A program made the translations under genes and the position numbers. Below the pieces are notes generated by a model. That model was not told the origin of the DNA, made no database searches, and was given only the letters and a program-made list of their open reading frames with translations. Shown one piece after another: positions 1 through 8,833 of a stretch of DNA of 27,960 nt. Source of the stretch: B16-G9 sp964400655 (GTDB taxonomy: Bacteria; Bacteroidota; Bacteroidia; Bacteroidales; F082); assembly GCA_964400655.1 (NCBI GenBank), contig CAYNVN010000048.1, forward strand, positions 1 to 27,960. Reading direction: 5' to 3'. Numbering within the stretch: position 1 is the stretch's first letter; every line of letters begins with the position of its first letter.

Positions 1-168
1 CCCGCCTGCTTAACATTCGGGCAGGTAAATTATAAATCTGCAATCAACGAATAATCATAGTCTGAAGCACTTAGGGTAAAAAGTACACATTGAACCGTCA
101 AACTTTCTTACTCTAAACATCACAAACTTCTTACATTCACACAGATACTTTACAAAAACCAAACAGAC
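1..168. other. Intergenic region upstream of the first kinase gene
   Basis: I found no convincing gene here on either strand. A short hairpin is possible at the left edge (CCTGC at 5-9 and GCAGG at 21-25), but no T-run follows it, so I do not call it a terminator. The stretch is AT-rich and probably holds upstream regulatory DNA for the kinase that follows. Confidence 0.4.
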
Positions 169-203
169 TTTGATAAAAAACAGGAAAAAATTTTGTATCT
201 TCG
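169..203 (+). promoter_or_regulatory. Weak candidate promoter for the 7TMR-DISM kinase
   Basis: TTTG at 169-172 and TATCTTCG at 196-203 resemble the Bacteroidota -33 and -7 elements. The -7 box has one mismatch to TAnnTTTG and the 23-nt spacer is longer than the usual 19-21. If it is used, transcription would begin near position 210, just before the ATG at 218, which would exclude the upstream in-frame TTG at 170 as a start. Confidence 0.3.
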
Positions 204-217
204 GTTTTTTTACTTTA

Positions 218-3031
218 ATGACTGTTTTTAAGAAAAATATTAAGTTAATCCTTCTTTTATTCCCGATATATTTTACACTTTTTAACGGGAATATTTGGGC
301 TGTTAACGAGCAGCTGCCTCGCGCGCACAAAGGAGTTATCGACCTGAGGAACCAGAATTTTAACAGCATAAAATCCATTCCGCTTAACGGTGAATGGGAA
401 TTTTACTGGAACAAACTGTTAACTCCCGCCGATTTTCCGTCAACCACCAAACCGGCCTTTCCACCTTTCCCGTCCAAATGGAACAGTCTTGCATCCGACA
501 GCAACAACATATCAAACATTGGCTATGCAACCTACCGGTTAAAAATACTTTTAGATTCTACCGGACAAATTTTAGCATTGGAAATACCTGCTGTTTATAC
601 GGCTTACCAACTGTGGCTCAACGGCAAGCTATTTAGTGTAAACGGCAAAACAGGAACCGATAAAAAATCCACCATTCCCTATTGGTTACCGGTTACCAAA
701 ACTTTTGTAGCCAATACAAATGAAATTGAGCTGATTTTGCAAATCTCAAATTTCGAACACAGCAAAGGAGGTATTTCGGAATCCATATTTATCGGTAACG
801 CAACATATTTAACTTCCTTACGCGAAAAAAGATTAAGCATTACCCTGTTGCTTACCGGAGCATTGATTATGGGCGGTTTGTTTTTTCTCGGACTATTTAT
901 GTTTGGCCGCAGAAACCGAGAAATCCTCTATTTTTCGTTATTTACCATTATTTATAGTTATCGGGTAATAGGAACCGACCTCTATTTTTTACACAGCCTT
1001 TTTCCCAATATCGACTGGCACATAACCATTCGCCTTGAGTACCTTACCCTGTTTTTAAGCATTTTCTTTTTTATGCGCTTTTTAGAGGTGGTCTATCCCA
1101 AAGAAACCTCTAAAATCATGGCAGGATTTTTAAAGGCAACTACTCTTATACTGGTTATTTTGGTACTCCTTTTTCCTCCTGATATTTTTACGTTAAGCGT
1201 CGATCCCTTCCTGGTTTCGCTACTTATCTATATTATTTACGGCATATTTATTATTGTTAATGCAGCCCGCCGAAAGCGTGCCGGATCGCAATATGCCATA
1301 ATCAGTTTTCTCTTTCTGTTTGTTGTGGTAGCATTACAGGTGTTAAATTATCTTGGCATTTTACCTTTTCTTCCGTTTGTTTACTTTATCGGTTACATCC
1401 TCTTTTTCTTTTTCCAGTCGCTTATTCTTTCTTTCAGGTTTGCCGATTATTTTAAAAAAGCCACCGAACGTGCCGAACTGGGTGCGCGAACCAAAGCCGA
1501 GTTTATGGCTACCATGAGCCACGAAATACGAACACCCATGAACGGAGTTATCGGAATGACCAGCCTGTTACAGCAAACAAACCTCAACAAAGAACAACAG
1601 GAATATGTCGAAACAATAAGAATCAGCAGCGAAAACCTGCTAACAGTTATTAACGATATTCTGGATTTCTCGAAAATTGAGCAGGGCAAAATGATACTGG
1701 AAGAAAATAACTTTAATCTGATTAACAGCATTGAAGAGGTACTAACGCTTCTCGGCCCGGTTGCCGCCCAAAAAAATCTGGAATTACTGTTCAACAAATC
1801 TAATGATGTTCCCAATTTTATTATCGGCGACGAAAAACGGCTCAAACAGATACTGATCAACCTTATAAATAACGCCATAAAGTTTACCGTAAAAGGCGAA
1901 GTATTGTTAAGCGTTTCGGTAAAATATAAAACAGACGAAAATATTGAACTTCTGTTTACGGTTATAGATACGGGAATAGGAATTCCCAAAGATAAAATAG
2001 ACACATTGTTCCGAAGTTTTACACAAATAGATTCTTCGATTTCGAGAAAATATGAAGGTACGGGACTGGGGCTTACCATCTCGAAGAACCTTGTTGAGAT
2101 GATGGGAGGAGAGATAAATGTTGAATCGGAAGAGGGCAAAGGTTCCGTATTTTCATTTACCATAAAGGCCGGTATCGGTTTTCAGCACAGTACCGATATC
2201 ATTGCATCGTTGAACAAAGAGAACTTTAAAAACCGGTCCATCCTTATTTTGGACGACAACAAAACCAGTCTTAACATCCTCAGGTCGAAATTAAAAGAGC
2301 AGGGAGCATTGGTTTCAATATCATCAAATCCTGATGATGCCATGCATTTGATTGAAAAACAACGATTCGATTGTGCAATTATTGATTTTCAATTGGGAGA
2401 AACCGACGGTATTTCGGTTACAAAAAAAATACGGGAAATTCCTTACGGAACCGACCTTCCGGTTGTTTTAATGTCAGCCGTAAAAGTTAATTTCAAACCT
2501 GATGAGAAATTATTATTCAGTTCGGTTATTTCAAAACCTGTACGCGAACAGATACTGAAAGAAAGCCTTTTGAAGGCCATTAGACAGGAAGTTGTTACCC
2601 CGCAAAAGCCGGTTAAGAAAAAAGAACTCACAACCCGGTTCAAAGATGCCCGTGTTTTGATTGTGGAAGACAACCTGATTAATCAGAAGGTTACATCAAG
2701 CCTGCTAAACAATATGGGAATAAAACCCCATATTGCAGAAAACGGAATCAAGGCGGTGGAAGCCTGCAGGAACAATAATTACCATCTGGTATTAATGGAT
2801 ATACAAATGCCCGAAATGGACGGAATCGAAGCTACCCGAACCATTTTGAAAGAATTTAAAGCAGCCGGAAAAAAACCTCCTGTAATTATTGCCCTTACGG
2901 CAAATGTACTGGGCGAGTCGCGCAAGCAATGTTTGGCTGCAGGTATGTTAGGTTTTATTACCAAACCGGTTTCGCCTCCCGAATTGGAAAAGGTATTAAC
3001 GGAATGGCTGGGAGATTTTAAAGTGAAATAA
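218..3031 (+). CDS. 7TMR-DISM hybrid sensor histidine kinase with two receiver domains
   Basis: This is a membrane sensor that should autophosphorylate on histidine and pass phosphate to its own receiver domains. I chose the ATG at 218 (937 aa) over an in-frame TTG at 170, because the protein then begins with a good signal peptide (KKNIKLILLLFPIYFTLF). Residues about 29-200 are a periplasmic 7TMR-DISM-type domain (motif PLNGEWEFYW), and about 206-410 hold seven hydrophobic segments. A HisKA domain follows with SHEIRTP (His435), then an ATPase domain with N box NLINNAIKFT, DTGIGIP and GTGLGL. Receiver 1 has acceptor Asp723 (AIIDFQLGETDG) and receiver 2 has Asp861 (LMDIQMPEMDG). Both keep the usual acidic pair and the KP lysine. 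No DNA-binding output domain is fused, so a phosphotransfer partner elsewhere is inferred. The gene converges with prfC 35 bp away. The ligand is unknown. Confidence 0.93.
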   Translation: MTVFKKNIKLILLLFPIYFTLFNGNIWAVNEQLPRAHKGVIDLRNQNFNSIKSIPLNGEWEFYWNKLLTPADFPSTTKPAFPPFPSKWNSLASDSNNISNIGYATYRLKILLDSTGQILALEIPAVYTAYQLWLNGKLFSVNGKTGTDKKSTIPYWLPVTKTFVANTNEIELILQISNFEHSKGGISESIFIGNATYLTSLREKRLSITLLLTGALIMGGLFFLGLFMFGRRNREILYFSLFTIIYSYRVIGTDLYFLHSLFPNIDWHITIRLEYLTLFLSIFFFMRFLEVVYPKETSKIMAGFLKATTLILVILVLLFPPDIFTLSVDPFLVSLLIYIIYGIFIIVNAARRKRAGSQYAIISFLFLFVVVALQVLNYLGILPFLPFVYFIGYILFFFFQSLILSFRFADYFKKATERAELGARTKAEFMATMSHEIRTPMNGVIGMTSLLQQTNLNKEQQEYVETIRISSENLLTVINDILDFSKIEQGKMILEENNFNLINSIEEVLTLLGPVAAQKNLELLFNKSNDVPNFIIGDEKRLKQILINLINNAIKFTVKGEVLLSVSVKYKTDENIELLFTVIDTGIGIPKDKIDTLFRSFTQIDSSISRKYEGTGLGLTISKNLVEMMGGEINVESEEGKGSVFSFTIKAGIGFQHSTDIIASLNKENFKNRSILILDDNKTSLNILRSKLKEQGALVSISSNPDDAMHLIEKQRFDCAIIDFQLGETDGISVTKKIREIPYGTDLPVVLMSAVKVNFKPDEKLLFSSVISKPVREQILKESLLKAIRQEVVTPQKPVKKKELTTRFKDARVLIVEDNLINQKVTSSLLNNMGIKPHIAENGIKAVEACRNNNYHLVLMDIQMPEMDGIEATRTILKEFKAAGKKPPVIIALTANVLGESRKQCLAAGMLGFITKPVSPPELEKVLTEWLGDFKVK

Positions 3032-3066
3032 TCCTGATGTTTTCCGGCAATAAATACTAAACCCGG

Positions 3067-4653
3067 TTAACCTTCTTTAAATTCCGAAGTAAAATAAAAC
3101 CTGATATCCTTATACTTTTCCTGAGCCATTTGTAATGCAAACGGAGTATCGGCCATAAACACTTCGCGGCCTTCTTTATCGAGGGCAATGTTATTGGCTT
3201 TACGCTTTCTGAAATCTTCCAGTTGCTCTTTATTGTCGCTTACAAACCAGGCCGTTTTGTACAAGGTAATATGTTCGTAACGACAAGTGGCTCCATACTC
3301 GTGCAACAATCGGTATTGAATTACTTCGAACTGCAAAGCACCAACCGTACCAATAATTTTCCTTCCGGTATGTTTGCCTGTAAACAGTTGGGCCACCCCC
3401 TCGTCAATCAGCTGATCAAGTCCTTTGGCAAGTTGTTTGGCTTTCATGGGATCGGCATTTTCGACATATTTGAACAGCTCGGGCGAAAAGCTCGGAATAC
3501 CTTTAAACTGCAACATCTCGCCTTCGGTAAGGGTATCACCTATTTTAAAGTTTCCGGTATCGTGCAATCCCACAATATCGCCGGGGAAAACCTCATCAAT
3601 AATCGATTTTTTTTGAGCCATAAAAGCAGTGGGGCTGGCAAATTTCAGTTTGCGGTTGTGGCGGGTATGTAAATATGGCGTATTCCGTTTAAAGGTTCCC
3701 GAAACCACCCTGACAAACGCAATCCTGTCGCGGTGATTGGGGTCCATATTGGCATGAATTTTAAAAACAAAACCCGTAAAGGCCTCTTCATCGGGTTTAA
3801 CAAAACGCTGTTCGGTTTCACGGCCCAACGGAACGGGTGCAATTTCAATAAAGGCATCCAACAGCTCTTTAACCCCGAAATTATTGAGGGCACTGCCAAA
3901 AAACACCGGCGACAAATCGCCGTTAAGATATTGCTGCTTATCAAACTCAGGATAAACCCCTTCAATCAGTTCCACCTCTTCGCGCAAAGTTTCGGCACTG
4001 TCGCCAAGATACTCCTCCAGTTCGGGATTGTTAATATCGGTAAACTCCACACTCTCTTCCACCACCTGCTTATTGGGAGTAAAAAGGTTAAGCTTTTCAA
4101 AATATTTATTGTACACCCCCTTAAAGCTACTGCCCATGCCAATGGGCCAGCTCAAAGGCGTAACATGAAGGCCGAGTTTTTGCTCTATTTCATCCAGCAG
4201 TTCAAAACCGTCTTTTCCCTCCCTGTCGAGTTTATTAACAAATACAATGATGGGGGTATTCCGCATACGACACACCTTTACCAGCTTTTCGGTTTGAGGT
4301 TCCACCCCTTTGGCAACGTCGATAACCACCACCACACTGTCAACGGCCGTAAGCGTTCTAAAGGTATCTTCGGCAAAATCCTGGTGACCGGGGGTATCAA
4401 GAATATTGATTTTGGTATTATTATATTCAAACCCCATTACCGAAGTGGCAACCGATATACCGCGTTGCCGCTCAATCTCCATCCAGTCAGAAGTAGCGGT
4501 TTTTTTTATTTTGTTCGACTTAACGGCTCCCGCCACCTGAATGGCACCCCCGTAAAGCAGGAGTTTTTCGGTTAAAGTGGTTTTTCCCGCATCGGGGTGA
4601 CTGATAATGGCAAAAGTCCGCCGTTTGTTTATTTCTTTATTAATATTGGCCAT
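3067..4653 (-). CDS. prfC: Peptide chain release factor 3 (RF-3)
   Basis: This cytoplasmic translational GTPase removes RF1 or RF2 from the ribosome after peptide release. The 528 residues match the family length. The GTPase motifs are intact: P-loop SHPDAGKT (residues 18-25), the switch region with ERQRGIS, DTPGHQ (86-91) and NKLD (140-143). The rest follows the RF3 pattern and not that of EF-G. The ATG at 4653 gives the expected MANINKEINKRRTFAIISHP start. It lies about 107 bp downstream of the methyltransferase gene on the same strand but has its own -7 box, so it is probably transcribed separately. Its 3' end converges with the upstream kinase and I see no clear hairpin terminator between them. 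Confidence 0.97.
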   Translation of the reverse strand: MANINKEINKRRTFAIISHPDAGKTTLTEKLLLYGGAIQVAGAVKSNKIKKTATSDWMEIERQRGISVATSVMGFEYNNTKINILDTPGHQDFAEDTFRTLTAVDSVVVVIDVAKGVEPQTEKLVKVCRMRNTPIIVFVNKLDREGKDGFELLDEIEQKLGLHVTPLSWPIGMGSSFKGVYNKYFEKLNLFTPNKQVVEESVEFTDINNPELEEYLGDSAETLREEVELIEGVYPEFDKQQYLNGDLSPVFFGSALNNFGVKELLDAFIEIAPVPLGRETEQRFVKPDEEAFTGFVFKIHANMDPNHRDRIAFVRVVSGTFKRNTPYLHTRHNRKLKFASPTAFMAQKKSIIDEVFPGDIVGLHDTGNFKIGDTLTEGEMLQFKGIPSFSPELFKYVENADPMKAKQLAKGLDQLIDEGVAQLFTGKHTGRKIIGTVGALQFEVIQYRLLHEYGATCRYEHITLYKTAWFVSDNKEQLEDFRKRKANNIALDKEGREVFMADTPFALQMAQEKYKDIRFYFTSEFKEG

Positions 4654-4670
4654 AGGTAAAAAATGAGCGG

Positions 4671-4678
4671 CAAAAGTA
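4671..4678 (-). promoter_or_regulatory. Candidate -7 box for prfC
   Basis: Read on the - strand this is TACTTTTG, an exact match to TAnnTTTG, 17 bp upstream of the prfC ATG. I found no TTG-type -33 element at the normal distance, so the call rests on one half-site. Confidence 0.45.
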
Positions 4679-4760
4679 ACAAATCCGCAGGAATGAAAAA
4701 TAAGTGATGTTAAACGGTTTATAAAAACAGCAGTGAATCAGGAAAAACAATTTCCGGCAA

Positions 4761-5558
4761 CTATTTTTTAATTACCCAGATATCCTGTTGCGGTTTTCCT
4801 TTACCGGGTTTTTGGGCAATATGTTCCAGTATTTCGAAATTTGAAAACAGTTTATCGGTAAAAGCAGGCGGATGAAAAGCTGCAAAGGTACGATGCCCCT
4901 CTTTAACATTACCACGCACCACCGCATTACCGGAACGGTAACGTTCAAGCTCTGTTTTTGAAAGTTTAGGGGTAAAAGCATCGCCGTGCATGGTAAGAAA
5001 TAAAATACCGCCCGGTTTCAGCACTCTGTACAGTTCGTCAATCCATTCGTAGTGCATCTTTTCCGACAGATGTGTAAAAATTGAAATACCGTAAATAAAG
5101 TCAAAAAAGTTTCCGTCATAAGGCAGTTCGGCTTCCAAACCGTTCAGGTTAAAATCTATTCCGGGCAAATTTGTTTTACACCACGCAATGGAATCGGCAT
5201 TGTAATCGGTACCAAAAATTCTGCTGTCATCATCCAACAGGCCGGGCAAATGCCTGATGATTCTTCCCGGCCCGCAACCCCAGTCGAGTACCGTAAGTTT
5301 TTCCAAAGGTTTGTATCTTTTAAGGAATCCCAGAATCCATGCTGCCGTTTCACGACTTTTTAAATAGTACTCTTCATAATCAATTTGAAAAGACTCATAG
5401 ATATAATAATCGGGAGGGAGTTTAACGTCGGGATATTTCTTTTTAAAATTGATGTTTTTTTTTCGGTTTTTCACCAAATAAAAATAGTACCTCAATTTAT
5501 CGGTAAGGTGCATTAACCCTGCTGACCTGAGAAATCCTGAAATATCGCCCTTATTCAT
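4761..5558 (-). CDS. Class I SAM-dependent methyltransferase (Methyltransf_11 type)
   Basis: The 265-residue protein has a Rossmann-fold methyltransferase core. Motif I is VLDWGCGPGR (residues about 90-99), followed by an acidic ribose-binding position in GTDYN, then FDFIYGISIFTHL and the post-motif LKPGG in RVLKPGGILFLTMHGDAF. The N-terminal 80 residues are basic and aromatic, with no signal peptide or clear membrane segment, so a cytoplasmic place is likely. It starts only 9 bp after the glmS stop on the same strand, so co-transcription with glmS is likely. That suggests, but does not show, a role in amino-sugar or envelope glycan metabolism. The substrate cannot be read from the sequence; small molecule, sugar or lipid are all possible. 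It ends with TAG. Confidence 0.85.
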   Translation of the reverse strand: MNKGDISGFLRSAGLMHLTDKLRYYFYLVKNRKKNINFKKKYPDVKLPPDYYIYESFQIDYEEYYLKSRETAAWILGFLKRYKPLEKLTVLDWGCGPGRIIRHLPGLLDDDSRIFGTDYNADSIAWCKTNLPGIDFNLNGLEAELPYDGNFFDFIYGISIFTHLSEKMHYEWIDELYRVLKPGGILFLTMHGDAFTPKLSKTELERYRSGNAVVRGNVKEGHRTFAAFHPPAFTDKLFSNFEILEHIAQKPGKGKPQQDIWVIKK

Positions 5559-5567
5559 AACAACAAA

Positions 5568-7406
5568 TTACTCAACCGTAACCGATTTGGCCAGATTCCT
5601 GGGCTGATCCACATTACAGCCCCGTTTTACAGCAATATAGTAAGCCAGTTTTTGCAGCGGTATGGAAGCCAGCAACGGCACAAACATCTCTTCGGTTTCA
5701 GGAATTTCAATAACGTAATCGGCCATCTCTCTTACAACCGAATCGCCTTTGGTAACAATGGCAATAACTTTACCGCTTCGTGCTTTAACCTCCTGAATGT
5801 TACTCACCACCTTTTCGTAAATGGTGTTACTGGTGGCAATAAACACCACCGGCATATTTTCATCAATCAGGGCAATGGGGCCGTGTTTCATCTCTGCCGC
5901 CGGATAACCTTCGGCATGGATATATGAAATCTCTTTGAGTTTCAAAGCACCTTCGAGGGCCACAGGAAAATTGTACCCGCGACCGAGGTAAAGGAAATTA
6001 GATACATCCTGATATTTTGAAGCAATCATTTCAACAATTCCGCCATCATTCAAAGCCTGCTCCACCTTTTGAGGGATACGTTCCATTTCGTGCAACAGCT
6101 GCATAAACCTGCTTACGGGAACAGTTCCTTTCAGCTTTGCCATTCTAAGAGCCATAAGGGCAAGCACGGTAACCTGTGCCGTAAAGGCTTTGGTGGAAGC
6201 CACACCTATTTCGGGACCGGCATGGGTATATGACCCGGCATGGGTAACCCTCGAAATAGAAGAGCCAACCACGTTACAAACACCCAGAACCGTTGCGCCT
6301 TTACCCTTGGCAAGCTCAATGGCTGCCAGTGTGTCGGCAGTTTCGCCCGATTGCGAAACGGCAATAACCACATCGTTTTCGTTAATGATGGGGTTACGAT
6401 AACGAAACTCCGAAGCATACTCAACCTCAACCGGGATACGGGCAATATCTTCAAACAGGTATTCACCCACAAGACAGGCATGCCATGAGGTTCCGCAGGC
6501 AATCATAATGATTCTGCCGGCATTGGCGATTTTCTGTTCGTAATCGATAATTCCGCCCAGCGACACCACCCCTTCGTTTGCTTTAAGCCTTCCGCGCATA
6601 CTGTCGCGAATAGAGGTTGGCTGTTCGTAAATCTCTTTTAACATAAAGTGTTCGTAACCGCCTTTTTCGAGGGCGTTCAAACTCCACTCCAACTCCTGAA
6701 CATAGGGTGTTTTATCTTTATTGGTAATGGTTTTTACCTTAAGGGATTCTCCTCTTTTTAAAACGGCAATTTCTTCATCTTCAAGATATACCACGTTTTT
6801 GGTATATTCAATAATGGGTGTTGCATCCGAAGCTACATAAAAATCATCGTCACCAATACCGATAACAAGCGGACTGCCTTTGCGGGCTGCCACCAGCATA
6901 TCGGGTTCTTCCTCGCTGATAACCACAAGGGCATAAGCACCAATTACCTGATTAAGGGCAATCAAAACCGCCTTTTGCAACGAAACCTGTTCGTTGTGCA
7001 TCACATCTTCAATTAAATTGGCAAGCACCTCGGTATCGGTATCCGACTGAAACTCATATCCCCTTCCCTTTAACTCCTCTTTCAGGGTAGCGTAGTTTTC
7101 AATAATTCCGTTGTGAATAATCGCCACCTTTTTATTCATCGAATAATGGGGATGCGCATTGATTTGATTGGGTTCGCCATGGGTTGCCCAACGGGTATGG
7201 GCTATACCCACGGAACCTTTAATATTTTTACCGGAAACAAAATGGTCGAGTTCCGAAACTTTTCCTTTGGTTTTATAAACGCTGAGGGTTTTGTCGAGCA
7301 GGGCCACTCCGGCACTGTCGTATCCGCGATATTCGAGCCGGTATAAACCGTTTACAAGAATGGGGTAAGCATCTTTAGTTCCAATATAAGCTACAATTCC
7401 ACACAT
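5568..7406 (-). CDS. glmS: Glutamine--fructose-6-phosphate aminotransferase (isomerizing)
   Basis: GlmS makes glucosamine-6-phosphate from fructose-6-phosphate and glutamine, the entry step to UDP-GlcNAc for peptidoglycan and LPS. The 612-residue length is normal for the family. The protein begins MCGIVAYIG, so Cys2 becomes the N-terminal nucleophile of the glutaminase domain after Met removal, and RLEYRGYDSAG is the classic following motif. Two SIS sugar-isomerase domains follow, with ACGTSWHA, SQSGETADT and EGYPAAEMKHGP. The protein ends LAKSVTVE, where Lys607 corresponds to the Schiff-base lysine of the E. coli enzyme. It is preceded by a strong own promoter inside the upstream gene and followed at 9 bp by the methyltransferase. 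I saw no glmS ribozyme in the 59-bp leader region. Confidence 0.98.
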   Translation of the reverse strand: MCGIVAYIGTKDAYPILVNGLYRLEYRGYDSAGVALLDKTLSVYKTKGKVSELDHFVSGKNIKGSVGIAHTRWATHGEPNQINAHPHYSMNKKVAIIHNGIIENYATLKEELKGRGYEFQSDTDTEVLANLIEDVMHNEQVSLQKAVLIALNQVIGAYALVVISEEEPDMLVAARKGSPLVIGIGDDDFYVASDATPIIEYTKNVVYLEDEEIAVLKRGESLKVKTITNKDKTPYVQELEWSLNALEKGGYEHFMLKEIYEQPTSIRDSMRGRLKANEGVVSLGGIIDYEQKIANAGRIIMIACGTSWHACLVGEYLFEDIARIPVEVEYASEFRYRNPIINENDVVIAVSQSGETADTLAAIELAKGKGATVLGVCNVVGSSISRVTHAGSYTHAGPEIGVASTKAFTAQVTVLALMALRMAKLKGTVPVSRFMQLLHEMERIPQKVEQALNDGGIVEMIASKYQDVSNFLYLGRGYNFPVALEGALKLKEISYIHAEGYPAAEMKHGPIALIDENMPVVFIATSNTIYEKVVSNIQEVKARSGKVIAIVTKGDSVVREMADYVIEIPETEEMFVPLLASIPLQKLAYYIAVKRGCNVDQPRNLAKSVTVE

Positions 7407-7453
7407 AATTATGAAGCATTAAAAGTTATAACATATTGTAATGAAGTATGAGA

Positions 7454-7484
7454 CAAATATAGAAATTACTTTCTATCATCCAAA
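7454..7484 (-). promoter_or_regulatory. Promoter of glmS, partly inside the DUF4270 gene
   Basis: On the - strand, TTTG (7484-7481) is followed after 19 nt by TATATTTG (7461-7454). Both elements match the Bacteroidota vegetative consensus exactly. The -33 element lies in the last codons of the DUF4270 gene, and the predicted transcript start is about 40 nt before the glmS ATG. This would let glmS be expressed independently of the two genes ahead of it. Confidence 0.7.
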
Positions 7485-8833
7485 TCGGTAAAAAGAATTT
7501 CAAGACGCATTCCAAGGGTATCTCCTTCCATTTTGTTTCCTTTAAAAACAAAGCCTTCGGGATTAATTGCTGCGCCTGAAACAAAAAGATACAAACCGTT
7601 GTTTGGTTCGTCACCGGTAAATATGCTTTGCATATACCGTGTTATTCTGAAAACATACTGGTTGGTACTTTTCTGGTATGTACCTCCAAAATAGTCGGGG
7701 CCTTCATACTGGTCAATAAGCGGTTTATAGGAGCCGTCTTCCGTTATTTCCACCAAAGCAAGCTGAGCAGGTGCTTCCGTTGCGCCTTCAAAACCCGGCA
7801 ATACCAGTTTTACCTCATTGAGGGCAATCTCTTTACTGTCGGTATAATCTCTGATATCGGGAATGTTTATAATGGTTTTTACACCTCCTGCACCCTGAAC
7901 ATAAAATTTCTCATGGCCAAGCGCTGTATCACCCTGTAACACATGCTGCTTAAAATCCTGAGGAGAATTGGTATAATCATGAATATAATTATTGATACGG
8001 GCGGTGGCCGAATTTACATTAAACCGGTAATGCAGCGAGTCCTGTTCATCGTTGCTGTAATAAATTATCAACCCCGAATTGGTCTTTAAAAAGTTTACAC
8101 CGTACATGGCACCTCCCGTTACAACCGGTTCCGATTCCAGATACAGCCCTTTAAAATATTCCATAAATTTATCGTTATCCGCCAAAATCGATGTGTCGGC
8201 AGCCAAAAGCTTTTGTGCCAGCTGATCGTTTAATTTACTCAGGTTTATCCTTATCAACGGCGGCAGGGTATCTTCGCCAATAGCAACACTATCATTAGGT
8301 TTGGGAACAAAAGTAAAATCGGCATAGTCAATGTCCAGTTTTTCAAAACTGCTTGAAGCAAAATAGGCACTATCTTTATAAATATCCTGATCCAACTCAT
8401 AAATATGCAGATGCTGTACCGAATTGGAATCGCCATATAGTTTTCCGGTGTACCTCAAATAGAGCACAAGGGAATCGAGCTGCGGATTCTCACCAAAGTC
8501 GTAACCGTTGGTTGAAAGTGAATATTGCACGGCAATGTTGGCGGTTGTAATACCAAAAGTTGAATCGTATTTGCTTCCCAGCAGATTTACCGAAAGCTCA
8601 TCGGTACGTAACGAGTCTTCACTTTTTGAATAGGCCGAAATTCCGTCCCAAAAGCCGTAGAATATTTGCAACCGGGCATTTTCCGGCAAAATATCAGCTC
8701 CGAGAAGGTGCGGACTTCTTCTGCAGGATGAAAAAATAAAAAACAGAGAAACGGATAACAGCAACAGCCCGCCCAATAATTTTGAACGCACTGACTTTTT
8801 TTTACTCACCGATAATTTGATCATAAAACTCAT
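7466..8833 (-). CDS. DUF4270 family lipoprotein
   Basis: This 455-residue exported protein is of unknown function. It has a basic N terminus, a hydrophobic stretch (LLGGLLLLSVSLFFIF) and a lipobox-like FSSC with Cys37 as the probable lipid-attached residue. Just after it comes LLGADILPE, which I recognise as the DUF4270 hallmark near the mature N terminus. The remainder is beta-rich with no catalytic motif that I can identify. The ATG at 8833 overlaps the end of the upstream GT5-like gene by 32 bp; a second ATG at 8824 is a possible start. Overlap implies translational coupling. As I recall, Bacteroidota genomes often place a DUF4270 gene between a GT5-like gene and glmS, as here, which hints at envelope glycan work, but this is an inference. 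Confidence 0.85.
   Translation of the reverse strand: MSFMIKLSVSKKKSVRSKLLGGLLLLSVSLFFIFSSCRRSPHLLGADILPENARLQIFYGFWDGISAYSKSEDSLRTDELSVNLLGSKYDSTFGITTANIAVQYSLSTNGYDFGENPQLDSLVLYLRYTGKLYGDSNSVQHLHIYELDQDIYKDSAYFASSSFEKLDIDYADFTFVPKPNDSVAIGEDTLPPLIRINLSKLNDQLAQKLLAADTSILADNDKFMEYFKGLYLESEPVVTGGAMYGVNFLKTNSGLIIYYSNDEQDSLHYRFNVNSATARINNYIHDYTNSPQDFKQHVLQGDTALGHEKFYVQGAGGVKTIINIPDIRDYTDSKEIALNEVKLVLPGFEGATEAPAQLALVEITEDGSYKPLIDQYEGPDYFGGTYQKSTNQYVFRITRYMQSIFTGDEPNNGLYLFVSGAAINPEGFVFKGNKMEGDTLGMRLEILFTDLDDRK

Noticed and set aside
170..217. TTG-initiated extension of the first kinase by 16 residues
   Set aside because: The ATG at 218 gives a cleaner signal peptide, and a possible -7 box lies inside the extension.
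55..378. A 107-residue reading frame on the - strand
   Set aside because: It overlaps the kinase start, has low-complexity content and no recognisable motif; it is a shadow frame.
1447..2163. A 238-residue open frame on the - strand opposite the kinase core
   Set aside because: It is antisense to the conserved HisKA and ATPase domains, Ser/Ile-rich and without any domain.
3032..3066. Terminator between the convergent kinase and prfC genes
   Set aside because: There is no inverted repeat of useful length in the 35-bp gap.
3733..4575. A 280-residue open frame on the + strand opposite prfC
   Set aside because: It lies fully antisense to a clear RF3 gene, and its His/Phe/Asn-rich composition is typical of the reverse frame of a real gene.
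7407..7465. glmS ribozyme or riboswitch upstream of glmS
   Set aside because: The leader is short and AT-rich with no ribozyme-like helices, and that ribozyme is known mainly from Firmicutes.
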